A stretch of 54,079 nt of DNA from DATLYB01 sp964502525. GTDB lineage: Bacteria; Bacteroidota; Bacteroidia; Chitinophagales; CAIOSU01. The position numbers were made by a program, and so were the translations under genes. Each line of letters starts with the position of its first letter. Positions within the stretch are counted from its first letter, which is position 1. This document shows positions 17,589 to 26,032 of the stretch, piece after piece. The stretch covers positions 1-54,079 of the forward strand of contig CAZCXH010000012.1 of assembly GCA_964502525.1 (NCBI GenBank), given 5' to 3'. The notes beneath the pieces are model-generated. The model was not told where the DNA came from, did no database searches, and saw nothing but the letters and a program-made list of their open reading frames with translations.

Positions 17589-20051
17589 ATGAGCAGCCCC
17601 CTTTTTAAGATCGAAAATCTTGCCTGCTCGTATTCCGGCAACCCGGATGACAAAGTGCTGTTTATCGAAGAGCTTGAAATCAAGCCGGGCGAGATCGTTT
17701 TCCTGCTGGGAGCCTCCGGCTCGGGAAAGAGTACGCTGCTTGAAACGCTCGGCTTGATGAACAACACCTTTGCCGGAGGTTCCGTGAATTTCACTGACAC
17801 GCGCTCCGGCAATTCATTCAGCTTTGAAAATTTCTGGAGGAATAACGACTATGCCTCCATCGCTTCCCTCAGAAAATCGCATTTCAGCTTCATCTTCCAG
17901 AACACCAACCTGATGGACAATTTCACAGCCTACGAAAACATTTGCCTGTCGAAGATGATTCAGCAGGATGTGGAACAGCGGGACGCGGTGGAGAGCGCGA
18001 AATCCCTGATGAACAAGGTAGGGCTGCCGGAATCAACCGTTTCTCTGAATACGATTTCCGTCAATCTTTCGGGAGGACAGCGCCAGCGCATCGCTTTTGT
18101 AAGGGCGCTGAACGCGGGTTTCAGCGTGCTGTTTGGTGACGAGCCTACCGGCAACCTCGATGAAAAGAATGCCAATGAACTGATGGGCATTGTCGCTTCA
18201 AGCCTGCCCAAAGAGGCAACCGCCATCTTCGTATCACACGACATTAACCTCGCTCTTAACAACGCAACCAAAATCATCTGCCTCTCGGTGGAAGAGGGCA
18301 AAGGTTATGGCGAAATAAAAAAAGAGAATATATTCACCAAAGACCAATGGCAGAATAAGAACCCGGCTGAACTGGCGGAATTCAGGAGCCGCCTGAGATC
18401 ATTTTACGATACCCGGCTGACAAAATCAGCGAGGGTAGATGCGCCCGCCAAAACTGCCGCCCGCCTCGACCAAAACTTCGACTCCCTGTTTATGGCGCGG
18501 GAAGGCGCTGCCCTGAGCGGCAAAGGATGGACGAACTTTTTGATTTTCTCCCTGCTGCTGCTTTCCACCTTCCTTGCCATCGGTTTTGCCAATGGCAGCA
18601 TCAGCTACCTCGAAACCAAAGTGAAGAACCCCTTTGTCAACTGGCTCAATATTCCCGTGCCGTCAAGCAAAGCCGCTTCAGTTCTGGAGCGTCTGGAGAT
18701 TTTAAACGATCCGGAACTCAAGGAGCAGTACAAGTTTGAAACCGTTACGAGCTATGTTGAAATGCCTCTTTTGATATGGAATAGAGCCGAGAAACAATTT
18801 CTGCCCAAGCGAGGCAGAACCATCAGCATGGATGTGAATGGCGCGCCCGACCCCATCCTGAAAGAAATCCTGTCACCTAAAAACCTTGTTAAAGGCAATC
18901 CGGAGGATACTGCGTTTGCAGGCGACAAAGACCTCAGCGTGATTGTAACCAAAAAGCTGATGGAAGATTTTCAATATCCGCCCGATACTCCGTTTATCAC
19001 AATCGGCTTTCTGGATCCGGCATCGGAAGAAAGCAGATACCTGCCTGCGCCCGTTGCGGTGAGAGCCGTAGTGAACGAAATGCCGGGAAGGATGTATATC
19101 GCCTACACCCCTCATTTCCTGTCGGCATATATGATGCATGGCTTGGAGCAGCCGTTCTATATCCGGAACAAAACGAAAATCAAGCTGTTCATCAGGGGCG
19201 ACTCGTCAATAGTAAAACAGATACATGCGGGCATCAGCGCTTTTTTTGACAAGGGCGCTTATAACACATATTCGCCCGCTGCGGATGCGCCAATCAAAAG
19301 CAATGAGAGCCACATGAAGGCTTACACGATGATGATTGATTTCTGGGATACTCCTCCCCCCGATTCACTTGATGCGATTTTCAATAAAATCATGGCGCTG
19401 CCCGATATTCATAAACACAAGGACAAAATATCCAGAACCTATGCCTATGACGAAGCCACCGTAGAGCCTTACGATGGCAGTCCTGACAACATCACCGTGA
19501 ATTTCAAAAAGCTTGATGAGGTTAGAAAATTTTCAAATTACATTTCCAGCAATTTTAACGAAAAGGATGACAAAGTGCTCATCGAAGCCGACATGGGCGC
19601 GGTGAAGGAAAAGGAGAATTTCTTCTTCCTTTATAAAATCGCCTATGCCATCTCAGGGCTGATACTCATCTTCGCCACGTTTGGCGTCAGCCTGTTTGTA
19701 ATCAACCTGCTGAAGATGCACCTCGGCAAGGTGAAGATGAACATCGGCACGTTCACGGCTTTCGGACTTTCCGGCAAAAAGGCGCAATCCATTTATTTCA
19801 TCATCATCCTGCGCTTCATCCTGCTGAGCGCTGCCCTCTCGTTTGCGGCAGCCTTTGTGCTGGGCTTTACGCTCGACCAACTGTTTTCCCGCTGGTGGAA
19901 GGTGGAAGAAGGCTTCTCTTATTTCAAGCTGATTGACCCCGTGACGCTGATTGCGCTCGTGGTGATCCTGTCGGTTTCCATTGCGGTATCGTGGCTCACC
20001 ATCCGGAAAATGCTCTCCAAAACACCGGGGGACTTGATTTACAACAGGTAA
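17589..20051 (+). CDS. ABC transporter, fused ATPase and MacB/FtsX-like permease
   Basis: This 820-residue protein has an N-terminal ABC ATPase with Walker A (GASGSGKST, 41-49), signature (LSGGQRQR), Walker B (VLFGDEP) and switch His (VSHD). A first transmembrane segment lies near residue 315, followed by a periplasmic domain of about 340 residues and three C-terminal membrane segments (about 690-810). This is the MacB layout: a mechanotransmission-type exporter that drives work in the periplasm rather than moving solute through the membrane. It lies 30 bp upstream of the unknown gene at 20081 and in the same direction as the effector genes. Its position inside a T6SS locus is unusual; a link to secretion is inference. 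Confidence 0.8.
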   Translation: MSSPLFKIENLACSYSGNPDDKVLFIEELEIKPGEIVFLLGASGSGKSTLLETLGLMNNTFAGGSVNFTDTRSGNSFSFENFWRNNDYASIASLRKSHFSFIFQNTNLMDNFTAYENICLSKMIQQDVEQRDAVESAKSLMNKVGLPESTVSLNTISVNLSGGQRQRIAFVRALNAGFSVLFGDEPTGNLDEKNANELMGIVASSLPKEATAIFVSHDINLALNNATKIICLSVEEGKGYGEIKKENIFTKDQWQNKNPAELAEFRSRLRSFYDTRLTKSARVDAPAKTAARLDQNFDSLFMAREGAALSGKGWTNFLIFSLLLLSTFLAIGFANGSISYLETKVKNPFVNWLNIPVPSSKAASVLERLEILNDPELKEQYKFETVTSYVEMPLLIWNRAEKQFLPKRGRTISMDVNGAPDPILKEILSPKNLVKGNPEDTAFAGDKDLSVIVTKKLMEDFQYPPDTPFITIGFLDPASEESRYLPAPVAVRAVVNEMPGRMYIAYTPHFLSAYMMHGLEQPFYIRNKTKIKLFIRGDSSIVKQIHAGISAFFDKGAYNTYSPAADAPIKSNESHMKAYTMMIDFWDTPPPDSLDAIFNKIMALPDIHKHKDKISRTYAYDEATVEPYDGSPDNITVNFKKLDEVRKFSNYISSNFNEKDDKVLIEADMGAVKEKENFFFLYKIAYAISGLILIFATFGVSLFVINLLKMHLGKVKMNIGTFTAFGLSGKKAQSIYFIIILRFILLSAALSFAAAFVLGFTLDQLFSRWWKVEEGFSYFKLIDPVTLIALVVILSVSIAVSWLTIRKMLSKTPGDLIYNR

Positions 20052-20080
20052 TTTGTATATTGAGGTTTGAAATTTGACGT

Positions 20081-20650
20081 ATGGGTTTCTTCACTTCAGA
20101 CAGGGCGCACAATCAAAATTGGAGGGAAGCCAATATCAGTGAAAATGTGCTTAACTCTTTTAAAAACAAGCAATGCGCAAAAAAACTTTTTTTTGCCGGG
20201 AATGTTTTCTACCGCTTCGGCACTTTGGGGCATACCAACCGTATGCTTGACGGAGATTTTTGGTTCACAGGAGACACAAGAAAAAAGATTGCCGAAGTAA
20301 GCAAGAGGACAGGGATACCGCCTCTGCATGTTGCACGGCATGGACTGGCCATAACTTTTGAGTGGAATGAAAGCATGGATAGCGCGGTCGTCATGACGCT
20401 GAAAGAACCCGTTTACGGGTGGCTCGGTGAGGCATCCAGTCAAAATTTCAGCAATGAGTATGCTGATTTGAACACTGACAAGGCGAGGTACGAGCTGCGG
20501 CTGATCGGAGGGTTCGAGCAGGTGTACTTCCCGAATATTTTTGATCCCAAGAAAATGCAGTTTTACAGGAATGCGCCTGATTCCAATCCGCATCCCGCTT
20601 CTCCCGTTGCCGAGTTTTCAAATCATGATAGCCTGCTGTTGTTTGAATGA
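20081..20650 (+). CDS. Protein of unknown function, T6SS payload region
   Basis: The 189-residue product has no signal peptide or membrane segment. It is a mixed alpha/beta protein with many aromatic residues and no catalytic motif I recognise. It follows the MacB-like gene by 30 bp and precedes another unknown gene by 9 bp, so the three probably share a transcript. The lack of an export signal next to muramidase and PAAR genes would suit a cytoplasmic adaptor or a T6SS cargo, but the sequence itself does not decide. Confidence 0.6.
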   Translation: MGFFTSDRAHNQNWREANISENVLNSFKNKQCAKKLFFAGNVFYRFGTLGHTNRMLDGDFWFTGDTRKKIAEVSKRTGIPPLHVARHGLAITFEWNESMDSAVVMTLKEPVYGWLGEASSQNFSNEYADLNTDKARYELRLIGGFEQVYFPNIFDPKKMQFYRNAPDSNPHPASPVAEFSNHDSLLLFE

Positions 20651-20659
20651 ATAACTCTC

Positions 20660-21118
20660 ATGCCTTTCGCTGCCAACCACGAATTCAACTTCCATGCGAA
20701 GCATGACCTTGCAAGCTGGCGGCAGTTCGGAGGGGCGCCCGATGCCGACAAGCGCGCGTTTTTAAGCCGCCCTCAAAGGATGCTGCTCCCTGCCGGGCAA
20801 ACGCTGTACAAGCCCATTTCCGTGTTCGACCCCCTGCGGACCGACAACGAGCCGGTGTGGAAATCTTTTTACCTCACTTTGGAAAATTGGAATAAATTAT
20901 TAACTTGGGGCGCTGTGATCGAATACTTTGCAAGCGTAAACATCATCAGTCCCGTGTATGTGTGGCAGGGAAAGACGATGGTGCGTGGTTTTGAAGCGGA
21001 GCAACTCTATGTTCCGAACATGGATTTGAACTTCCGCTCGCATGGAAAGGGGCTGGGGTTTGAGTTTCGGAGGTTTGCGGGAGGGTATGTGGTCATGAAT
21101 ACTTTTGGTAATCGTTAA
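20660..21118 (+). CDS. Protein of unknown function, T6SS payload region
   Basis: The 152-residue product is cytoplasmic by sequence, rich in Phe, Trp and Arg, with no recognised motif. It starts 9 bp after the previous gene and ends 30 bp before the muramidase gene, in line with operon membership. Possible roles are an effector chaperone or immunity partner; this is only inferred from position. Confidence 0.6.
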   Translation: MPFAANHEFNFHAKHDLASWRQFGGAPDADKRAFLSRPQRMLLPAGQTLYKPISVFDPLRTDNEPVWKSFYLTLENWNKLLTWGAVIEYFASVNIISPVYVWQGKTMVRGFEAEQLYVPNMDLNFRSHGKGLGFEFRRFAGGYVVMNTFGNR

Positions 21119-21148
21119 TGATTTCTAATATTTATAAACTCATTTCTT

Positions 21149-21796
21149 ATGGCAGGAGAAATTGACATCAAATTCGACTTCATAGAAAAACATGAGGGAA
21201 AAAGAAAATTAAAGGGATATGTTCCCGTATGCACACCTAAGTCTGTTTCAAATGCCAATAACAAGGCTTGCTTTGGCAAAGAGGTGGGTTCAGCCATCGG
21301 ACAAAGCGGGGTTACGGTGGGTACGGGATTTGATTTGGGACAGTTCAATGAGGCCGACCTTCAAAGGATTGGGATATCCGGTGATATTATAAAAAAGGTG
21401 AAGCGATTTCTTGGCAAAAAGAAAAAGGACGCAATTACTGAATTGGAAAGTTTTAATAAGGAAAACAAAACCGGATTTGAACTTACCTCGCAGGATGTTC
21501 AGCAAATTGAGCTGAAGCTGAAGGCGCATTTCTATAATGGGATAAAAGCCAAATACGACAAAAAATATGGGGGTGGAGCGTTTGACAGGTTGCCTACTGA
21601 AGCCAAAACAGTTGTATTCTCAATGCTTTACCAATATGGTATATACACCAAGAACACCAAGATAAACGGTTCCATTGACGATATTATGAACGCCAGGTAT
21701 GATGAGGCGATTAAGAAGCTTGAAGGCATTGAGGAGTATAAAAGCAGGCGGACTGATGAGGCGAATCTGTTAAAAACTATAGGGGCAAGCAGCTAA
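21149..21796 (+). CDS. Pesticin/T4-lysozyme-like muramidase, probable T6SS effector
   Basis: This 215-residue protein matches the pesticin C-terminal lysozyme pattern: FIEKHEG with Glu16, then GYVP (23-26), then SGVTVGTGFDLGQ with Thr56 and Asp62. The Glu-Thr-Asp spacing fits the catalytic residues of pesticin (Glu178, Thr201, Asp207). Such enzymes cut the MurNAc-GlcNAc bond of peptidoglycan. There is no signal peptide, so reaching the periplasm needs another route; T6SS delivery is the natural one given the PAAR gene 550 bp downstream. The next gene (21825) is 28 bp away and may encode its immunity protein. Confidence 0.8.
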   Translation: MAGEIDIKFDFIEKHEGKRKLKGYVPVCTPKSVSNANNKACFGKEVGSAIGQSGVTVGTGFDLGQFNEADLQRIGISGDIIKKVKRFLGKKKKDAITELESFNKENKTGFELTSQDVQQIELKLKAHFYNGIKAKYDKKYGGGAFDRLPTEAKTVVFSMLYQYGIYTKNTKINGSIDDIMNARYDEAIKKLEGIEEYKSRRTDEANLLKTIGASS

Positions 21797-21824
21797 CGGT
21801 AGTAGCCAATTTTAAAATCAGGTT

Positions 21825-22307
21825 ATGGGTGTATTTATAACTGAAATGAAGGAAAATGATGTGGTGTGGGCAACAGGATGCATCACCCAGGAAAAATTTT
21901 TATTTCATTCTGCTTCACTGAGTGAATTTGAGACGCTGCTCGGTTATGGTGCCAGGCGTTTTTCCCAGGGCGTGGCGGTGGGGGTATTGCTGCATCTGCC
22001 CGCGAAACATCAGTTTGAGTTTGGCGGTTACAACCAGGTAGCTACTGATAAGATTGACAGGAAAACTTTTATGAACTGGACCGATAATCCGGATAAGGTG
22101 AAGGAAAAAGTGATAAAGGAAGTATTCACGTTAACGGGAACTGACCGTCTCGTCAAAGTATTTCCCTTTATACGACATTCCGAAGGGCAGGATTACCCGC
22201 CAGGACAGGGAATCCCTCAATGGATAGTAACCGAGAAACTACCTTTCAGGATTGTGAAGGTTCTAAAAAATTATCCGGCTGACCGTTACAGCAGGGTTTT
22301 AAATTAA
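21825..22307 (+). CDS. Unknown protein, possible immunity partner of the muramidase
   Basis: The 160-residue product has no recognised motif and no clear signal peptide. It lies 28 bp after the muramidase gene and 43 bp before the PAAR gene. Immunity proteins to T6SS wall hydrolases are usually encoded directly downstream of the effector, but they normally carry an export signal, which I cannot see here. An effector chaperone is an equal alternative. Confidence 0.55.
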   Translation: MGVFITEMKENDVVWATGCITQEKFLFHSASLSEFETLLGYGARRFSQGVAVGVLLHLPAKHQFEFGGYNQVATDKIDRKTFMNWTDNPDKVKEKVIKEVFTLTGTDRLVKVFPFIRHSEGQDYPPGQGIPQWIVTEKLPFRIVKVLKNYPADRYSRVLN

Positions 22308-22350
22308 CAGGTAGTGGAAACAACTGTAAACTGTAAACTCTAAACTGATC

Positions 22351-22818
22351 ATGGGAAAACCCGCAGCACGAGTAGGTGACATGCACGTATGCCCGATGGT
22401 AACCGGGGTGGTGCCTCACGTAGGCGGACCCGTCATGCCGCCCGGAATGCCCACCGTTTTGATTGGCGGTATGCCTGCTGCCACCATGAGCAATATGTGC
22501 ACCTGCGTAGGACCGCCTGACGTGATTGTGCTTGGCTCAACAGGCGTACTCATTGGCGGCAAGCCCGCAGCCCGCATGGGCGATATGTGCGCGCATGGCG
22601 GAACCATAGTGGCGGGATGCCCCACGGTGCTGATTGGCGAGACCAGCGCTGGCGGAGGAGGAGGGTTTGCTGGGATGCCGACTCAGGTGATGTTGAGTGT
22701 GATGAAGGATATGCCTTCGGACGTTGCAACTAAGATGGCACAGGTTGTGACGATGAAGGAGGCTGCGGCTAATGGGGTGCCGTTTTGCGAGAAGTGTGCT
22801 TTCAAGGTGCTGTCATAA
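22351..22818 (+). CDS. PAAR-domain spike tip protein
   Basis: The 155-residue protein is built of PAAR-type repeats: GKPAARVGDMHVCP at the start, GGMPAATMSNMCTC, then GGKPAARMGDMCAHGG and VLIGE. The conserved His and Cys residues bind the metal that sharpens the T6SS spike. The PAAR part covers about 1-110; about 45 residues follow with two Cys (FCEKCAF) and no obvious toxin domain. It binds the VgrG tip and can carry cargo. The gene directly downstream encodes a cysteine peptidase, so this PAAR is the likely carrier of that effector. Confidence 0.92.
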   Translation: MGKPAARVGDMHVCPMVTGVVPHVGGPVMPPGMPTVLIGGMPAATMSNMCTCVGPPDVIVLGSTGVLIGGKPAARMGDMCAHGGTIVAGCPTVLIGETSAGGGGGFAGMPTQVMLSVMKDMPSDVATKMAQVVTMKEAAANGVPFCEKCAFKVLS

Positions 22819-22832
22819 TAGATATTGTTATT

Positions 22833-23639
22833 ATGACCATAAATAACGACCAGCTAAATACTTTAGAAAAATTTTATGAAACAGTAATTCAAAAATGCCC
22901 ATTTGTTTCCAAGCAAACTAAGATTAATTCACGAGTCAAAACCGTCTTTCCCGGACAACAAAGTTTTGGGAATTGTGGGATAGAAGCTTCCCGTCAGCTA
23001 GTGGAATTAACTACCTGCAAACAACTATCTGAAAGTGAATCATTGCAAGATGCGTTAAGAAACAACGAAGCTAATTTAGAATTCAATGACCCATCCAAGT
23101 TACCTACTGCCGAAGAAAAGGAAAAAATAATCAATGACATTGGGGACAAAGACAAAGTAAGGAGTAATGGAATTGATACTTCAAAGACAGGAGGGTCAGA
23201 TTTCTACGGAATAAATTCTTTTGTAAAAAGAAATGGTGGTGAAACTAAAGTAGTCCAATACGATAGGGCTGAGTTGAGTAAAGCTGTGAAAAACAATCAG
23301 CCTGTAATATTTGCAGCTAATGCAGAAGACTTGGCACCAGGGTACGATGAAAATGGAGAGGAGATAGAAACATGGAGAGCAAAAAACGAATATAAGACAG
23401 AAGATGGTAAAATAATAAAACCTGGAGACCCTTTGGGTGTAGGCGGGCATGCAATCCTCATAACTGGAGGGGAATATGATAAAAGTGGAAATCTTACTAA
23501 GGTGCATATTAACGATACTGGATGCGGCAAGAGATATACTATGAAAGTTGAGGATTTTGAAAAAGCAAAGTGGCATACTCCTGATGGTAATAATTTTATG
23601 GTAGTTTCAACAAAACCGATCAAAGAAAGTTGTCCATGA
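22833..23639 (+). CDS. Papain-like/C39-like cysteine peptidase, probable T6SS effector
   Basis: The 268-residue product carries a Cys-His-Asn/Asp set: Cys48 in QQSFGNCGIEAS, His206 in GVGGHAILITGG, and Asn227/Asp228 in VHINDTG. This order is that of papain-like and C39-like peptidases. No signal peptide is present. The ATG at 22833 lies 15 bp after the PAAR stop and is preferred over an upstream TTG overlapping PAAR. The gene is clearly richer in A+T than its neighbours, as is the next gene, and the two overlap by ATGA, pointing to a pair acquired together. The target (protein or wall peptide) is unknown. Confidence 0.7.
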   Translation: MTINNDQLNTLEKFYETVIQKCPFVSKQTKINSRVKTVFPGQQSFGNCGIEASRQLVELTTCKQLSESESLQDALRNNEANLEFNDPSKLPTAEEKEKIINDIGDKDKVRSNGIDTSKTGGSDFYGINSFVKRNGGETKVVQYDRAELSKAVKNNQPVIFAANAEDLAPGYDENGEEIETWRAKNEYKTEDGKIIKPGDPLGVGGHAILITGGEYDKSGNLTKVHINDTGCGKRYTMKVEDFEKAKWHTPDGNNFMVVSTKPIKESCP

Positions 23640-24190
23640 ACAGCGATTTAAGAAGGGCTTTTAGTAATCTGTTTATAAGTAGAGAGTTTCTATCTAAAAA
23701 CACTAATAATACTCAGGTATTGTTACCTTATTACAAAATAATAAATGGTAAGGAATATGCCATTGTTCCTATATCAATCTACTCATCGCCTATAGTGGGA
23801 ACAGACCAATCAATTAATTCCCCACATGCATTGTTTTTAATCGACATTAATAACTATTCCTTTACCTCAGAAGCCATTCAAACCGGCACAAGTAAATCCA
23901 TAACGAAAGTCGTGCCCAATCTTGTCAACCAATCAATTAAAGCATATCCCGAATTGGCATTGCCTCCCTATCAAGCTACTTTTAAAGATTTTTACCTTGA
24001 TCTGAAAAATCTAGGATTAAGCAATTATGTTGATTCTATATGCTTGCTCATCGAAAATCGGTATTCAAATGAAAAAAAAAGAGAAACCCTCATTAAAGCT
24101 TTATTACGTTTCTATGTAAAACTACCATCAGATTTATATGGCTTTTATAATCAAGAAGAAACAGATTTTATTACTTTTTTGAAACTATAA
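23636..24190 (+). CDS. Putative immunity protein to the cysteine peptidase
   Basis: The 184-residue protein starts at ATG 23636 inside the stop of the peptidase gene (ATGA overlap), so the two are translationally coupled. It has no recognised motif, no signal peptide and a low G+C content like the peptidase. Overlap with a candidate effector behind PAAR is the usual arrangement for an immunity gene. A cytoplasmic immunity protein would mean that the effector acts in the cytoplasm. The role is inferred from position only. Confidence 0.6.
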   Translation: MNSDLRRAFSNLFISREFLSKNTNNTQVLLPYYKIINGKEYAIVPISIYSSPIVGTDQSINSPHALFLIDINNYSFTSEAIQTGTSKSITKVVPNLVNQSIKAYPELALPPYQATFKDFYLDLKNLGLSNYVDSICLLIENRYSNEKKRETLIKALLRFYVKLPSDLYGFYNQEETDFITFLKL

Positions 24191-24511
24191 GTCCCGTTCG
24201 TTCATTCAAGTCTTCGAGCGAATGCTTTATGAGCGAAAGCGAGACTTGGATGCGGTAATAAATGGAAGTTTTAGAACTTCCAAGCATGGTGTAGTGAGCG
24301 GGACCTGCTTCACGCTGGCAATTTCCCCAAGGCATGAGCGGCAAACAGCGTATCCTTCAGCTTGGTTTGAGCTTAGTTCATTCAAGTCTTCGAGCGATGC
24401 TTTTTGCGCGCTGGCGAGACTTGGATGCGGCAATAAGTGGAAGTCTTTTGACTTGAGTCCCCTCCGCTACCGCGACATTGCCTGCCGTGGTCACCGCGCA
24501 AGCTGCCTGAT
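24191..24511. repeat. Stem-loop repeats and amidase 3' remnant between genes
   Basis: This 321-bp gap holds two copies of a short imperfect hairpin (TCATTCAAGTCTTCGAGCGA facing AAGCGAGACTTGG) near 24205 and 24379, and the palindrome GGAAGTTTTAGAACTTCC at 24264-24281. The part 24241-24372 matches the sequence around the 3' end of the amidase genes at 26673 and 27346. No intact gene is present. Confidence 0.75.
24310..24372 (-). pseudogene. Remnant of a third amidase copy (last ~19 codons)
   Basis: Read on the minus strand it encodes QTKLKDTLFAAHALGKLPA and a stop, identical to the C-terminus of both amidase genes at 26673-27140 and 27346-27813. The rest of the gene is missing and the sequence changes abruptly upstream of this stretch. 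It shows that at least three copies once existed here. Confidence 0.8.
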
Positions 24512-24799
24512 TCAATCCTGGTGGATGTAATTTTCAGGTATTCCCAAAAAATCCTGAATATGATAAACTTCCCTGGCGCCCTGGAAATAAATTCCAACAT
24601 GGTCAATAATGGTTGCCGAATTTCTTTTAGAATGGGGAACGCTGCGAAGCCCTTTGAATTTCCTCACGGGCGCGATAATCAGCCGCCCGTCCGCCAGCCG
24701 CACTATAATTTTATTGCCTTCTATTTTCACCGTTTTAATCTGAGGCTTTACGGTTGCAAACCCGTCATTTTTAAAGCCGGTTCTGGTTAATGCTTTCAT
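24512..24799 (-). CDS. DUF2442-family protein
   Basis: The 95-residue protein has the DUF2442 pattern: a strand-rich start (IKTVKIEGNKIIVRLADGR) followed by basic residues and PVRKFKGL. DUF2442 genes are often found next to DUF4160 genes and the pair is suspected to be toxin-antitoxin-like. It lies 36 bp downstream of a DUF4160 gene on the same strand. A second such pair is at 25258-25831. Confidence 0.7.
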   Translation of the reverse strand: MKALTRTGFKNDGFATVKPQIKTVKIEGNKIIVRLADGRLIIAPVRKFKGLRSVPHSKRNSATIIDHVGIYFQGAREVYHIQDFLGIPENYIHQD

Positions 24800-24835
24800 T
24801 GATTTCTACTTTGATTTAACAATTCATTTCTTTTG

Positions 24836-25072
24836 TTATTTACGATTGCCATCCCTTCGCTTGTTAAATAATTTTCCGCATTCCGCATTTCGCATATCTG
24901 ATGCAGTCAGATTACCCGTATAATCCCACTCCATTGTGTCGGTGAATATTTTCCCGGCAGCATAATGCCCCTTCTTTCCTTTGGCAACATGAACATGAGG
25001 ACGTTCGCCATGTATTACGTCATAAGGGTAAAAGAAAAAGACCAATCCTTTGAATAATGCGATAAATGCCAT
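24836..25072 (-). CDS. DUF4160-family protein
   Basis: This 78-residue protein has the DUF4160 signature: an aromatic strand (GLVFFFYPYD) followed by ERPHVHVAKGKKGHYA. Family members are usually 75-90 residues long. It precedes the DUF2442 gene at 24799 and is probably co-transcribed. The biochemical activity of the family is not established; the conserved His pair suggests metal or nucleic-acid binding. Confidence 0.7.
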   Translation of the reverse strand: MAFIALFKGLVFFFYPYDVIHGERPHVHVAKGKKGHYAAGKIFTDTMEWDYTGNLTASDMRNAECGKLFNKRRDGNRK

Positions 25073-25257
25073 GTGTAAAACTATGCGCTGTTGTCAACAG
25101 TTCCAAACCTTCGATTAATCTGACTTAAACAACCCTTGACACAAACCTCCGCACAACCTTTGTATATTTGACCTCATGACCAACAATCCCGCTTTGACGG
25201 CTGAGCGAGCCAGACTTAGATGCGGCAATAAATGGAAGTCTTTGGATTTCAAATCCT

Positions 25258-25590
25258 TCATCGTCCGCTCTGTGATATGCGATTGCGGGCAAGCCCCCCC
25301 TTTTGATGTGTGCGCCCGCTTTTACCGGCTGTTTTTTTTCTCCTCACCCCGCGCCCATAACCTGCTTTTTCAAAAAACCCCGCTGCGCATAAATCTTCAT
25401 CCAAATCTTTCCAATGCAAGGCATAGCCGCCACCCACTATCTCAAATGAGCGCTTAATGGCATCAGAGGCTTCGTACAGCTTCGGGAAATTGCGTAGCGG
25501 CAGGGAAGCTTTTTTCCCGTCAGCAGTTTCAATGGTAATGAGTTCATTGTCAAATGACACTTTTTTTATCCTGTAATCAAAGAAATTCAT
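25258..25590 (-). CDS. DUF2442-family protein, second copy, extended C-terminus
   Basis: Starting at ATG 25590 (MNFFDYRIKKVSF) it gives about 110 residues. The N-terminal 80 match DUF2442 (ETADGKKASLPLRNFPKL, then the WKDLDEDL helix). The last 30-40 residues are basic and low in complexity, perhaps read-through into repeat sequence near 25260-25350. It starts 7 bp after the stop of the DUF4160 gene. Confidence 0.65.
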   Translation of the reverse strand: MNFFDYRIKKVSFDNELITIETADGKKASLPLRNFPKLYEASDAIKRSFEIVGGGYALHWKDLDEDLCAAGFFEKAGYGRGVRRKKTAGKSGRTHQKGGLARNRISQSGR

Positions 25591-25597
25591 AAGCCTG

Positions 25598-25831
25598 TTA
25601 TTTTTTAAAAAACTCATTCCACCTTGCCTGAAAAATTTCTTTATTTTCCTCAATTATCGCCATTGACAAGCTCACATCCTTAGGCTTCAGCCCGTTATTT
25701 TCAATGCATTGAACGTGGTTTAAGGTAAACCTTGCTTCGCCATCTGCATTGCGCACATGCACGTGGGACGGTTCATGGTCATTGCCGTAAAAGAAAAATC
25801 GCAGCCCGAACAGCCGCAACAACTCCGGCAT
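25598..25831 (-). CDS. DUF4160-family protein, second copy
   Basis: With the start at 25831 (MPELLRLFGLRFFFYGND) the product is 77 residues and shows the family motif EPSHVHVRNADGEARF. A start at 25900 would add a stretch atypical for the family. It forms a tight pair with the DUF2442 gene 7 bp downstream, the same order as the 24512-25072 pair, although the two pairs have diverged strongly. Confidence 0.75.
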   Translation of the reverse strand: MPELLRLFGLRFFFYGNDHEPSHVHVRNADGEARFTLNHVQCIENNGLKPKDVSLSMAIIEENKEIFQARWNEFFKK

Positions 25832-26032
25832 AATTCTGCGTAAAGTTAAGAAGTTGTCTGAACCTCCGGAGTAGCCCGCCTTTATGCAAATTCCGGGCAA
25901 ACCCCGGTTTGTTCGTTCAAGTCTTCGCGCGATTGGCTTGGAGCAAAGCGAAATTTGCCTGCCTGCCGGACGGATGGAATGGTAGTTTCAGCAATAGTTT
26001 TGATTATATTTGCGTTTATATAATCCGCACCA

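Noticed and set aside
25176..25457. Short plus-strand gene behind a TATATTTG element
   Set aside because: Mostly antisense to the DUF2442 gene and repeat sequence; no recognisable domain and no -33 element at the right distance.
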